From NCBI GenBank assembly GCA_027486275.1, contig JAIXPM010000047.1, forward strand, positions 1 to 9,111: a stretch of 9,111 bases of DNA, read 5' to 3'. Position 1 is the stretch's first letter. Each line of letters begins with the position of its first letter. The notes under the pieces are model-generated. The model saw only the letters and a list, made by a program, of their open reading frames with translations, searched no databases and was not told the origin of the DNA. The translations under genes were made by a program, and so were the position numbers. This stretch comes from Sphingomonadales bacterium. GTDB taxonomy: Bacteria > Pseudomonadota > Alphaproteobacteria > Sphingomonadales > Sphingomonadaceae. This document shows positions 1-8,035 of the stretch, piece by piece.

Positions 1-1245
1 CCGTCGGCCTATTCGATGATTTCCGATTGGTTCCCCAAGGCCCGCCGCGCCACCGCCATCTCCATTTATGCCGCCGGCCTGTATCTGGGCGGCGGCGTTT
101 CGCTGCTGATCGGCGCGGTTGTGGTGAAGGGCTGGAACACGGCCTATCCCGGCGGTGGTCCGCTGGGGTTGGTCGGCTGGCAGGCGGCGTTCATGGCCGT
201 GGGCATCCCCGGGCTGTTGCTGGCCTTGTGGGTGGCGACCCTCATCGAACCGATCCGCGGCCGCGCCGATGGCCTGCCGCCGCCCGTGCCGATGCCGGGC
301 AAGACGATCATCCGCAATTTCCTCGCCGATCTGGCCAGCGTCATCCCGCCGCTCACCCTGATCAACATGGCGCTGCTCGGTCGCCGCGCGCTGATGGAAA
401 ATGTCGCCGTGCTGGCCCTGGTTGCCGGTCTGGTGGCGACGCTGGTGCATTTCACGGGCGAGATCCCGCAGTTCCTTGCCGTTGGCACTGGCCTTTATGC
501 CGTACTCAGCTGGGCGCAATCGATCAAGCGCCGCGACAAGCCGACCTATGAGATGATCTGGGGCACGCCGGCCTTCGTGCTCACTATCCTGGGCTTCGGT
601 TCGATCAGTTTCGTCGGCTATTCGGTCGGCTTCTGGGCAGCCCCCTATGCCTTGCGCACCTTTGCCGAACCGATGCTGGCCAGCGGGGGCCCAATCCCCT
701 GGTATGCCACCAAGGAGTCGGTGGCCTTCATCCTGGGCGGCGGCGGCGCACTGGGCGGCTTTGTCGGCACCATCCTTGGCGGCGTGCTGGGTGATTGGGC
801 CAAGAAGCGCCATCCTTCCGGGCGCATCATGGTGGGTGCGCTGGCCACGCTGGTGCCAGCGCCCTTCATCTGGATGCAGTATACGACCAGCGATCTGGCG
901 ATCTTTTTCCTGTGCTTTGCGCCCACCACCGTTTTTGGTTCCATGTACGTCGGTGTGGCAGCTGCCACGACGCAGGATCTGGTAATGCCGCGCATGCGCG
1001 GTGCGGCGACCGCCACCTTCTTCATCGGCACCACGCTGTTCGGGTTAGGCCTGGGGCCGTGGTTCACCGGCTTTGTGTCGAAGGTCAGCGGCAGCCTTGG
1101 CACCGGCGTGCTGGCATTGCTGTTGATGGCCCCCTTCACCATCATCTGCCTCTATTTCGTCTACCGCCTGCTGCCCAAGGCCGAAGCCACGCGGCTTGAT
1201 CGCGCCCGCGCCGCCGGCGAAATCATCGGAGCCTCTGCCACATGA
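1..1245 (+). CDS. MFS transporter, 3' part (5' end outside window)
   Basis: Inner-membrane carrier of the major facilitator superfamily; the substrate cannot be told. The frame is open to the first base, so the ATG at 16 is internal and the true start lies upstream. The first visible residues (P-S-A-Y-S-M-I-S-D-W-F-P-K-A-R-R) match the loop that in this superfamily follows TM4, so about three to four helices are missing. TM5 and TM6 follow, the latter ending in a G-W-Q-A-A-F ... G-L-L-L-A-L-W stretch. A charged loop then contains two further hydrophobic segments (visible residues about 133-171) before the C-terminal helices. The C-half has a second motif-A-like loop, G-G-V-L-G-D-W-A-K-K-R, around nt 778-810. 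The sequence feels closest to spinster-like carriers of sphingomonads (from memory). The stop overlaps the SDR start (ATGA), so the pair is probably translationally coupled and handles one substrate class. Confidence 0.9.
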   Translation, partial: PSAYSMISDWFPKARRATAISIYAAGLYLGGGVSLLIGAVVVKGWNTAYPGGGPLGLVGWQAAFMAVGIPGLLLALWVATLIEPIRGRADGLPPPVPMPGKTIIRNFLADLASVIPPLTLINMALLGRRALMENVAVLALVAGLVATLVHFTGEIPQFLAVGTGLYAVLSWAQSIKRRDKPTYEMIWGTPAFVLTILGFGSISFVGYSVGFWAAPYALRTFAEPMLASGGPIPWYATKESVAFILGGGGALGGFVGTILGGVLGDWAKKRHPSGRIMVGALATLVPAPFIWMQYTTSDLAIFFLCFAPTTVFGSMYVGVAAATTQDLVMPRMRGAATATFFIGTTLFGLGLGPWFTGFVSKVSGSLGTGVLALLLMAPFTIICLYFVYRLLPKAEATRLDRARAAGEIIGASAT

Positions 1246-2012
1246 AGATCGAATCCCTGTTCAGCGTCGCCGGCAAGACCGCCGTCGTCACCGGCGGCAG
1301 CCGCGGCATTGGCGAGATGATCGCCCGCGCGCTGATCGAGAACGGCGCCAGGGTCATCATCACCAGCCGCAAGATCAGCGACTGCGAAGGGCTCGCCGCC
1401 CAGCTTGGCCCGGCCTGCACCGCCATGCCGGCCGATCTCAGCCAGATGGCGGAGATCGAGCGGTTTGCCGCCGCCGTCGCCGCTGTCACGCCCAAGGTCG
1501 ATATTTTGTTCAACAATGCCGGCGCCTCGTGGGGGGCCGGTTTCGACGAATTCCCGGAAGCCGGCTGGGACAAGGTGATGGACATCAACGTGAAATCCGT
1601 CTTCTTCCTCACCCAGAAACTGGCGCCGCTGCTGGAGGCTGCCGCCGGCCCTGGCAATCTGGCCAAGGTGATCAACATCGGCTCGATCGATGGCCAGCAT
1701 GTCTCTGATCTGGAAACCTACAGCTATGCCGCGTCAAAGGCCGGCGTACTGCACATGACGCGGATGATGGCCAAGTTCCTCGCCAAACGGCATATCAGCG
1801 TGAACGCCATCGCGCCGGGGTTCTTCCCATCGAAGATGACCGCCGCCATCGCCGAGGAGTTCCGCGAGGCGTTCCGCGCCGCCACGCCGATGCAACGCTG
1901 GGGCACGCCCGACGACATGGCCGGGGTGGCGCTGTTCCTGTCTAGCCGGGCCAGCGATTTCCTGTGCGGCAGTGTTGTGACCGTTGATGGCGGCTATGCT
2001 ACCACCGTCTGA
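1242..2012 (+). CDS. SDR family NAD(P)-dependent oxidoreductase, RhlG-like
   Basis: Cytosolic short-chain dehydrogenase/reductase of 256 residues, the usual classical SDR length. Visible motifs are the dinucleotide-binding T-G-G-S-R-G-I-G (17-24), N-N-A-G (91-94), and the catalytic tetrad N116, S148, Y162, K166 (Y-A-A-S-K). Ser42-Arg43-Lys44 after the second strand suggests NADPH preference. The C-terminal D-G-G-Y is typical. Overall wording (F-S-V-A-G-K at the start, N-A-G-A-S-W-G, P-x-x-G-W-D-K-V-M, I-A-P-G-x-F-P-S-K-M-T) closely follows Pseudomonas RhlG, an NADPH-dependent beta-ketoacyl reductase, as I remember it. The real substrate may differ: such enzymes are also annotated as 3-oxoacyl-ACP reductase or gluconate 5-dehydrogenase. 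The ATG overlaps the stop of the MFS gene by 4 nt. No terminator is obvious before glnB. Confidence 0.92.
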   Translation: MKIESLFSVAGKTAVVTGGSRGIGEMIARALIENGARVIITSRKISDCEGLAAQLGPACTAMPADLSQMAEIERFAAAVAAVTPKVDILFNNAGASWGAGFDEFPEAGWDKVMDINVKSVFFLTQKLAPLLEAAAGPGNLAKVINIGSIDGQHVSDLETYSYAASKAGVLHMTRMMAKFLAKRHISVNAIAPGFFPSKMTAAIAEEFREAFRAATPMQRWGTPDDMAGVALFLSSRASDFLCGSVVTVDGGYATTV

Positions 2013-2489
<477 letters not shown>

Positions 2490-2538
2490 TTTTACCCGCT
2501 GAGTTACCAACACCCAAAAAACAACGAGGGAAGACCCA

Positions 2539-3948
2539 ATGACCACGGCTGCTGACATTTTAGGCATGATCAAGGAGAAGGAGATCGAGTGGGTCGATCT
2601 GCGCTTCACCGATCCCAAGGGCAAGTGGCAGCACCTGACCATGGTGTCGGGCGTCATCGATGAGGACATGCTCAACGACGGTTTCATGTTCGACGGCTCG
2701 TCGATCGCCGGCTGGAAGGCGATCAACGAAAGCGACATGATCCTGATGCCGGATCTGGACGCGACCTATATCGATCCGTTCTCGGCCACCCCGATGATGA
2801 TCCTGGTCTGCGACATCGTCGAACCGTCGACCGGCCAGCTGTATGGCCGCGATCCGCGCTCCACCGCCAAGCGCGGCGAAGCCTATCTGAAGGCCAGTGG
2901 CATCGGCGATACCGTCTATGTCGGCCCGGAAGCCGAATTCTTCGTGTTCGACGATGTGCGCTTTGGCCTGGGTTACAACGAAGGCTTCTTCCACCTTGAC
3001 GATATCGAACTGCCGACGAACAGCGGCCGCCAGTATGAGCAGGGCAACATGGCCCACCGTCCGCGCGCCAAGGGCGGCTATTTCCCGGTCGCGCCCGTCG
3101 ATTCCGCGGTCGATCTGCGCGGCGAAATGGTGGCGACCATGCTCGAAATGGGCCTGCCCTGCGACAAGCACCACCACGAAGTCGCCAGCGCCCAGCACGA
3201 GCTGGGCCTGACCTTCGGCAAGCTGGTGGAAACCGCTGACCGGATGCAGGTGTACAAGTATGTCGTGCACCAGGTCGCCCATGCCTATGGCAAGACGGCG
3301 ACCTTCATGCCCAAGCCGATCAAGGACGACAACGGCAGCGGCATGCACACCCACCTTTCGATTTGGAACGGCAAGACCCCGCTGTTCGCTGGCGACCAGT
3401 ATGCCGGCCTCAGCGAAATGGCGCTGTTCTTCATCGGCGGTATCATCAAGCACGCCAAGGCCTGCAACGCCTTCACCAACCCCGGCACCAACAGCTACAA
3501 GCGGCTGGTGCCCGGCTTTGAAGCGCCGGTGCTGCTGGCCTATTCCAGCCGCAACCGTTCGGCCTCATGCCGCATTCCGTACGGCACCGGCGCCAAGTCA
3601 AAGCGCGTCGAAGTCCGTTTCCCGGATGCGCTGGCCAACCCGTATCTGGCCTATACCGCGCTGCTGATGGCGGGCCTTGATGGCATCGAAAACCGCATCC
3701 ATCCCGGCCCGGCCATGGACAAGAACCTGTACGACCTGCCGCCGCGCGAACTGAAAAAGGTGCCGACCGTGTGCGCCTCGCTGCGGGAAGCGCTCGCCGC
3801 GCTCGACAAGAGCCGCGCCGTGTTCACCAAGGGCGGGGTGTTCACCGACGACCAGATCGATTCATACATCGAATTGAAGATGGAAGAGGTGCTGCGTTGG
3901 GAGATGACCCCGGCGCCGGTCGAGTTCGACATGTATTACAGCATGTGA
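2539..3948 (+). CDS. glnA: Type I glutamine synthetase
   Basis: Catalyses ATP-dependent amidation of glutamate with ammonium to glutamine, the main ammonium-assimilation step, as a cytosolic dodecamer. The 469-residue length fits the bacterial GSI-beta class. Landmarks include [10 protein letters not shown] near residue 50, G-P-E-A-E-F-F (metal ligands), H-H-H-E-V-A ending at E214, N-G-S-G-M-H with H270, N-R-S-A with R340 and R345, and E358/R360. These run one residue ahead of E. coli numbering. Tyr398 in N-L-Y-D-L-P-P is the adenylylation site, so activity is probably controlled by a GlnE/P-II cascade. The ATG at 2539 has a GAGGGAAG ribosome site at 2526-2533. It is the second gene of a likely glnBA operon and ends at a strong terminator. 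Confidence 0.99.
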   Translation: MTTAADILGMIKEKEIEWVDLRFTDPKGKWQHLTMVSGVIDEDMLNDGFMFDGSSIAGWKAINESDMILMPDLDATYIDPFSATPMMILVCDIVEPSTGQLYGRDPRSTAKRGEAYLKASGIGDTVYVGPEAEFFVFDDVRFGLGYNEGFFHLDDIELPTNSGRQYEQGNMAHRPRAKGGYFPVAPVDSAVDLRGEMVATMLEMGLPCDKHHHEVASAQHELGLTFGKLVETADRMQVYKYVVHQVAHAYGKTATFMPKPIKDDNGSGMHTHLSIWNGKTPLFAGDQYAGLSEMALFFIGGIIKHAKACNAFTNPGTNSYKRLVPGFEAPVLLAYSSRNRSASCRIPYGTGAKSKRVEVRFPDALANPYLAYTALLMAGLDGIENRIHPGPAMDKNLYDLPPRELKKVPTVCASLREALAALDKSRAVFTKGGVFTDDQIDSYIELKMEEVLRWEMTPAPVEFDMYYSM

Positions 3949-4004
3949 GCTGCGCACGGTCCGCGGCGGTCGCACCGCCTCGCATCCTCCCTGACCAGCA
4001 AACG

Positions 4005-4035
4005 AAAAGGGCAGCCCGCAAAGGCTGCCCTTTTT
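4005..4035 (+). terminator. Rho-independent terminator of glnA
   Basis: Perfect 12-bp stem AAAAGGGCAGCC (4005-4016) / GGCTGCCCTTTT (4023-4034), with loop CGCAAA and a T5 run. It begins 56 nt after the glnA stop. The A-run on the 5' side gives a U-run on the other strand, so it may work in both directions. Confidence 0.92.
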
Positions 4036-4202
4036 GATTCGTTCGACGGCGTGGTTCCGGCACGCTTTTCTCTTGCTATCGTCTTCGGGGCCTACCAGGC
4101 CCCGGCGGCTCCGCAATACAGCGCCCTACCCGCCTCCCCTGAAGGGCAGTGGAGCAGAGGAAGCGGAAAGAGCACGGCAATACTGCACCGTCGGACGAGT
4201 CA

Positions 4203-4232
4203 AAAAGGGGCGGCTGTGAGGCCGCCCCTTTT
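4203..4232 (-). terminator. Rho-independent terminator of the porin gene (probably bidirectional)
   Basis: Perfect 12-bp stem AAAAGGGGCGGC (4203-4214) / GCCGCCCCTTTT (4221-4232) with a 6-nt loop. Read on the minus strand it ends in a run of five T, about 50 nt past the porin stop. On the plus strand it ends in T4, so it would also catch read-through from glnA. Confidence 0.85.
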
Positions 4233-4242
4233 CGCTTGTCGG

Positions 4243-4265
4243 CGCGCAGCAGTTCCTGCTGCGCG
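4243..4265 (-). repeat. Perfect hairpin just after the porin stop
   Basis: Ten-bp arms CGCGCAGCAG / CTGCTGCGCG separated by TTC. It lies 15 nt past the porin stop and lacks a T-run on either strand, so it is not a terminator by itself. In the porin mRNA it would sit directly before the terminator hairpin and could protect the 3' end from exonucleases (inference). Confidence 0.55.
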
Positions 4266-4280
4266 TGCGTGGCGTTATGC

Positions 4281-5441
4281 CTAGAACATAACCCCAAACT
4301 CCAAACGCCCCCGCACCTGGCTCTTGTTTTGCCCGAGCGCCCCGAACGCCGTCCCCGGCGCGGTGCCGGAAACCTGCACTAGGGACACTTCCGGCCGGAT
4401 GAAGAAGCGGTCGAACGTGTATGTCGGTGTTACCGTCACGGAGAAGGCATTCGAACCTGGCCCGTACAGGAAGCTCGCTGCCGTTGCCGTGGGGGCGTTG
4501 CTGTCAACATACTCCAATCGCATCGGCAACGACCAGTTGTCGTCGATCTTGTACTTCGCCAGCAGGCCGACCCCCCAATTGTCGGCCTTGGTTGTGCCCA
4601 GGAACGGCAGAGCGCCGACACGGGCATATTGGAAATAGGGCTGCACCAGCCACTTGTCGCCGGAATAGCTGTAGATCAGGTTGAAAATGGTGCTGTTGTT
4701 CTGCACCGGCGGCGTGGAGAATGTGCTGCGGGCGTTGCGGGTGAGCGTGCCGCCCAGCACCACCGAAACCGTGTGCGGCCCGTCCACATACGACACGATG
4801 CCCGACAGCCAATTGAACTTGCCCGAGAAGAAGCCGTCGGTAAGCGCGACGCTGGCAGTGACCTTGCCCACGGTGGTGTTGGCCTGGACGCCGCGGGTGA
4901 GCACATTTTCCTGGCCCCACAGCACGCCGCGTTCGATGTTCATGTTCTGGAAGCTGAACGGCGCTTCCAGACCGATCAGTGTCGGCAGGATACCGGCCTG
5001 CACGTTGAAGCTGGACGACGGCGCCAGCTTGATCCACGCCTGCGGCACCGGGCCATAGGTGGCATCGGTGTAGGTGGTGGCGCGGGCATAGCCCAGGCCC
5101 AAAGTTTCGTGGCTGTACAGCCCCGCCTGCACCAGGAATTGGAACAGGCCTTCGGGTTTCTGGATGATCACTTGCGCGTTCGACACATCGGCAAAGCTGC
5201 TGGCGACACCCGGCGTGCTGTTCGATTGCGCGCCGACATACCCGCTTGCGACGCCGGTGACATAGATTTTCGATCCCGCCAGATCAAAGCTGACCGGCTT
5301 GGGATTGTAGCTGAGCGGGCCGCTGAGGCCTGGGAGCAGAGCAGGCGGCGCGTCCTGGGCGGCGGCCATCCCGGCCGAGGCCAAGGCCGTGGTCATCACT
5401 ATTGCGCGGGCCAAGCCAGTTCGGCGCAAAATATTCGTCAT
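4281..5441 (-). CDS. Outer-membrane beta-barrel porin (OmpL/BBP2-like)
   Basis: A predicted outer-membrane channel of 386 residues. The N-terminus is a signal peptide: M-T-N-I-L-R-R-T-G, a hydrophobic core, then A-A-A before Q-D-A (cleavage near 28). The mature part shows alternating, aromatic-rich beta strands and ends in G-V-M-F, a C-terminal Phe as in barrels handled by the BAM machinery. Segments such as Q-A-G-L-Y-S, P-Q-A-W-I-K-L-A-P, P-F-S-F-Q-N-M-N-I-E-R-G and R-P-E-V-S-L-V-Q-V resemble the OmpL-like putative porin-2 family. I chose ATG 5441 because AAGGA lies 7 nt before it; an ATG at 5471 would encode that ribosome site as protein and put ten residues before the signal peptide. The substrate is unknown. 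Its place between glnA and amtB hints at a nitrogen-related solute. It has its own terminators on both sides, so it is not co-transcribed with amtB. Confidence 0.85.
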   Translation of the reverse strand: MTNILRRTGLARAIVMTTALASAGMAAAQDAPPALLPGLSGPLSYNPKPVSFDLAGSKIYVTGVASGYVGAQSNSTPGVASSFADVSNAQVIIQKPEGLFQFLVQAGLYSHETLGLGYARATTYTDATYGPVPQAWIKLAPSSSFNVQAGILPTLIGLEAPFSFQNMNIERGVLWGQENVLTRGVQANTTVGKVTASVALTDGFFSGKFNWLSGIVSYVDGPHTVSVVLGGTLTRNARSTFSTPPVQNNSTIFNLIYSYSGDKWLVQPYFQYARVGALPFLGTTKADNWGVGLLAKYKIDDNWSLPMRLEYVDSNAPTATAASFLYGPGSNAFSVTVTPTYTFDRFFIRPEVSLVQVSGTAPGTAFGALGQNKSQVRGRLEFGVMF

Positions 5442-5650
5442 CGTATCATCCTTCTGCCCGAGGAAATGCAATTAAAATGCAGGCTTTGCAGTTTTGCCCA
5501 GCGTCATAATCATGCACTGCAGCATAAAGGATCGAGCTACGCTGAATAGCGTATTATACGTCAAATCACTATTTTGATTTATAATAAGCTATTAGTGTAT
5601 TTATTGTATCAATTACTTTATTTAATGTAATTTACATTATAACATTTCAA
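5442..5650 (-). promoter_or_regulatory. AT-rich promoter region of the porin gene
   Basis: The 209 bp ahead of the porin include an extreme AT-rich block (about 5540-5656, roughly four fifths A+T by eye) in an otherwise GC-rich window. On the minus strand a perfect TATAAT lies at 5553-5558, inside the palindrome GTAT-T-ATAC (5551-5559), with no good -35 at 16-18 bp. A TTGACG lies directly beside it at 5559-5564. If TATAAT is used, the 5' leader would be about 100 nt. Small inverted repeats are TCAAA-N7-TTTGA (5561-5577), TAATA-AGC-TATTA (5582-5594) and AATGTAA-T-TTACATT (5624-5638). They could be operators or an UP-like element. Confidence 0.5.
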
Positions 5651-5685
5651 AATAAAGGCCCGCCTGTTGCCAAGCGGGCCCCTTT
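5651..5685 (-). terminator. Rho-independent terminator of amtB
   Basis: Stem GGCCCGC (5657-5663) / GCGGGCC (5674-5680) with a 10-nt loop. On the minus strand it is followed by TTTATTTT and begins about 18 nt after the amtB stop. CCCCTTTT follows on the plus strand, so weak activity in that direction is possible. Confidence 0.85.
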
Positions 5686-5702
5686 TCATAAATATAGATT
5701 GA

Positions 5703-7049
5703 TCAGGGATTGTAGGCACGCTCGCCATGTTCGCCCAGATCGAGGCCTTCACGTTCTACGTCGGCGCTCACCCTCAGACCCGTGACGGCCTTGGCGATGA
5801 AGATGGCGATGGCAGTACCGATGGCTGCCCAGACGATGGTGGTGCCGACCGCAAGCAACTGGACCACGATCTTTTCGCCCATGTCGTAATCAGCAGCGCC
5901 AGGCCCTCCCAAAGCTGGCGAGTAGACGACAGCAGTGCCAATCGCGCCGACGATGCCGCCGATGCCATGGATGCCAAACGCATCAAGGGAGTCGTCATAG
6001 CCAAGCTTGGGCTTGAGCATCGAGACCGCGAGGTAGCAGACCACCGCCGCCACAGCGCCAAGGCCCATGGCGCCGAGCGGACCGGCGTTGCCAGCCGCCG
6101 GGGTGACCGCAACCAAGCCGGCGATGATGCCTGAAGCGAGGCCGAGCGACGACGGCTTGTGGCCGGCGACCTTTTCGGTGGCGAGCCAGGCGAGTGCCGC
6201 CGCAGCGGTGGCAACAAAGGTATTGATCATCGCCAGTGCCGCCGAACCATTGGCTTCCAGCGCCGAGCCAGCGTTGAAGCCGAACCAACCGACCCACAGC
6301 ATGCCGGTGCCAACCAGCGTGAGGGTGAGCGAATGCGGGGCCATGGTATCTTTGCCGAAACCGAGGCGCTTGCCGAGGATCAACGCCGCGACCAGCGCCG
6401 ACACGCCGGCGTTGATGTGAACCACCGTGCCGCCAGCGAAATCGAGCGCGCCCATCACGAAGAACAGGCCAGATGCCGCCCATACCATGTGCGCGATCGG
6501 CAGGTAGACCAAAGGCAGCCAGACCAAAGTGAACACCATCACGGCGGAGAACTTGATACGCTCCACCACTGAACCCAGCACCAGGCTGGCGGTGATGGCG
6601 GCAAAAGTCATCTGGAAGCAGACAAAAACATATTCGGGAATCACCACATCCTTGGTGAAGGTCGCTGCGGTGCTGTCGGGCGCGATGCCGGACAGGAACA
6701 GGCGGTCAAAGCCAGCGATGAACGGCTTCATTGCGCCGTCCATGTCGGGCCCGAAGGCCATTGAATAGCCGAACACCACCCACAGCACCATGACAAGGCA
6801 GGTGGCCGCGCCGATCTGCGTCATGCTGGACAGCATGTTCTTGCTGCGCGTCAGACCGCCGTAGAACAATTGCAGACCCGGCAGGATCATCAGCAGCACC
6901 AGGAGCGTCGATACCATCATCCACGCGGTATCGCCCTTGTTGGGCACTGGAACGGCGGCGGCGTCTTGCGCCAGTGCCGGCACCGCGGTCATGAGGGCGA
7001 GGCCGGCAAGAACGGCAGGCGCCCGCAATCTGTGAATGATCCTTGTCAT
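5703..7049 (-). CDS. amtB: Ammonium transporter (Amt/MEP/Rh family)
   Basis: Trimeric inner-membrane channel that conducts ammonium into the cell. Of 448 residues, the first ~27 form a signal peptide (R-L-R, hydrophobic core, A-L-A before Q-D), followed by about eleven membrane helices. Diagnostic sites are G-L-Q-L-F-Y-G-G-L-T-R-S-K, F-Q-M-T-F-A (145-150, outer Phe gate), the W of H-M-V-W (190, binding site), and the twin pore histidines H211 (T-V-V-H-I-N-A-G) and H361 (F-G-I-H-G-I-G-G). The C-terminal G-L-R-V ... G-L-D-L-G-E-H-G-E-R-A-Y tail is the conserved cytoplasmic element that couples subunits and receives P-II. The ATG at 7049 is preceded by AGGGG at 6 nt; a TTG one codon earlier is a less likely start. 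Unusually, the neighbouring glnK is divergent rather than in the same operon. Confidence 0.97.
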   Translation of the reverse strand: MTRIIHRLRAPAVLAGLALMTAVPALAQDAAAVPVPNKGDTAWMMVSTLLVLLMILPGLQLFYGGLTRSKNMLSSMTQIGAATCLVMVLWVVFGYSMAFGPDMDGAMKPFIAGFDRLFLSGIAPDSTAATFTKDVVIPEYVFVCFQMTFAAITASLVLGSVVERIKFSAVMVFTLVWLPLVYLPIAHMVWAASGLFFVMGALDFAGGTVVHINAGVSALVAALILGKRLGFGKDTMAPHSLTLTLVGTGMLWVGWFGFNAGSALEANGSAALAMINTFVATAAAALAWLATEKVAGHKPSSLGLASGIIAGLVAVTPAAGNAGPLGAMGLGAVAAVVCYLAVSMLKPKLGYDDSLDAFGIHGIGGIVGAIGTAVVYSPALGGPGAADYDMGEKIVVQLLAVGTTIVWAAIGTAIAIFIAKAVTGLRVSADVEREGLDLGEHGERAYNP

Positions 7050-7642
<593 letters not shown>

Positions 7643-7840
7643 ATATTCCAACTGAGGCTTCTGGCCCAGTTTTACGGAACCGGTGGTCGGCCACAGATGA
7701 GCTATCGTCCGGGTCGCCTACCGAATCGCCGGCCGGTCCTATGTTTAAAACGAGATTTCACACCGGATATTGTGCGACGCACCAATTCGGCCTGCTCGGC
7801 CCTAACGCTGCCGAGAAATCGTTAAGCCACGAAAAAATAT

Positions 7841-7872
7841 AAAAAAAGGGGTCGGAACGTGAGTTCCGACCC
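7841..7872 (-). terminator. Minus-strand Rho-independent terminator without an annotated upstream gene
   Basis: Perfect 10-bp stem GGGTCGGAAC (7849-7858) / GTTCCGACCC (7863-7872) with loop GTGA. Read on the minus strand it is followed by seven T, then ATATTTTTT. On the plus strand CTAGTAAAT follows, which is no U-tract, so it does not serve glnK. The only downstream-coded plus gene is parE, so the transcript it ends must arise between here and parE, or antisense to parE. Confidence 0.8.
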
Positions 7873-7922
7873 TAGTAAATCCTTGGGGAGGATCGCCATA
7901 TTGGCAACGCCCTTGTGCACCG
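7841..7922 (-). ncRNA. Candidate small RNA (about 80 nt, approximate 5' end)
   Basis: Proposed because of the orphan minus-strand terminator. Read 5'-3' on the minus strand, just before the terminator there is a small hairpin GCCA-ATA-TGGC (7895-7905) and then ATCCT-CCCCA-AGGAT (7879-7893). The second exposes CCTCCCC, an anti-Shine-Dalgarno-like loop of the kind found in several alphaproteobacterial sRNA families (Cuckoo/alpha-r14 type CCUCCUCCC loops). A TAACAT (plus 7927-7932) could be its -10, but no good -35 is visible, so the 5' end is a guess. Expression cannot be seen from sequence. Confidence 0.35.
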
Positions 7923-8000
7923 CACAATGTTACAGAACAATGCGCGAAATGGCGTACGGCCAAAAAAAATTGTCGCGCCCGGTCAAACAGGCCTAGCCGC

Positions 8001-8035
8001 TGGCGGCCCGCGCGGCTGCGCCCTATACAGTGCCC
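8001..8035 (+). promoter_or_regulatory. Possible parE promoter giving a leaderless mRNA
   Basis: TATACA at 8024-8029 would place the transcription start about 7 nt downstream, at or next to the parE ATG at 8036. A weak CTGGCG (8000-8005) lies about 18 nt before it. No purine-rich ribosome site lies in the 15 nt ahead of the ATG. Confidence 0.35.

Larger units (their letters stand above)
3949..4280. other. Intergenic region between converging glnA and porin genes
   Basis: 332 bp without a convincing gene. It contains the glnA terminator (4005-4035), a short hairpin GGGGCCT-ACC-AGGCCCC (4087-4103), a second terminator (4203-4232) and a GC-rich hairpin (4243-4265). The imperfect direct repeat GCAATACAGCGCC / GCAATACTGCACC starts at 4113 and 4177. 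Short open frames across it lack ribosome sites and recognisable proteins. Confidence 0.7.
7643..8035. other. Non-coding region between glnK and parE
   Basis: 393 bp with no convincing gene. The left part (7643-7840) has no recognisable protein; a possible hairpin CTCGGC / GCCGAG (7795-7815) follows glnK but lacks a T-run. The right part holds a minus-strand terminator and candidate small RNA, a palindrome TTGTGC-ACC-GCACAA (7913-7927), an A8 run (7962-7969) and the parE promoter area. Confidence 0.65.

Noticed and set aside
16..18. ATG at 16 as the start of the MFS gene
   Set aside because: The frame is open to base 1 and the upstream codons continue a conserved MFS loop, so the gene is cut by the window edge.
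2560..3453. Long antisense open frame inside glnA
   Set aside because: It is a typical GC-rich shadow frame, rich in H, D, V and A, with no family resemblance and a real gene on the other strand.
5442..5471. Upstream ATG 5471 as porin start
   Set aside because: It would add ten residues ahead of a normal signal peptide and place the AAGGA ribosome site inside the coding part.
5455..5485. Sigma-54-like promoter before the porin (TTGCA with an upstream G-rich element)
   Set aside because: The required GG at ten bases before GC is TG here, so the signature fails.
4629..5549. Plus-strand open frame opposite the porin gene
   Set aside because: Its composition (R, Q, H, A-rich) is that of a shadow frame, and the minus-strand porin has a signal peptide, ribosome site and C-terminal Phe.
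7926..7945. Possible alphaproteobacterial LexA box (GTTC-N7-GTTC) before parE
   Set aside because: Only one GTTC half is present (minus strand GTTC-N7-TTGT); the second half does not match.
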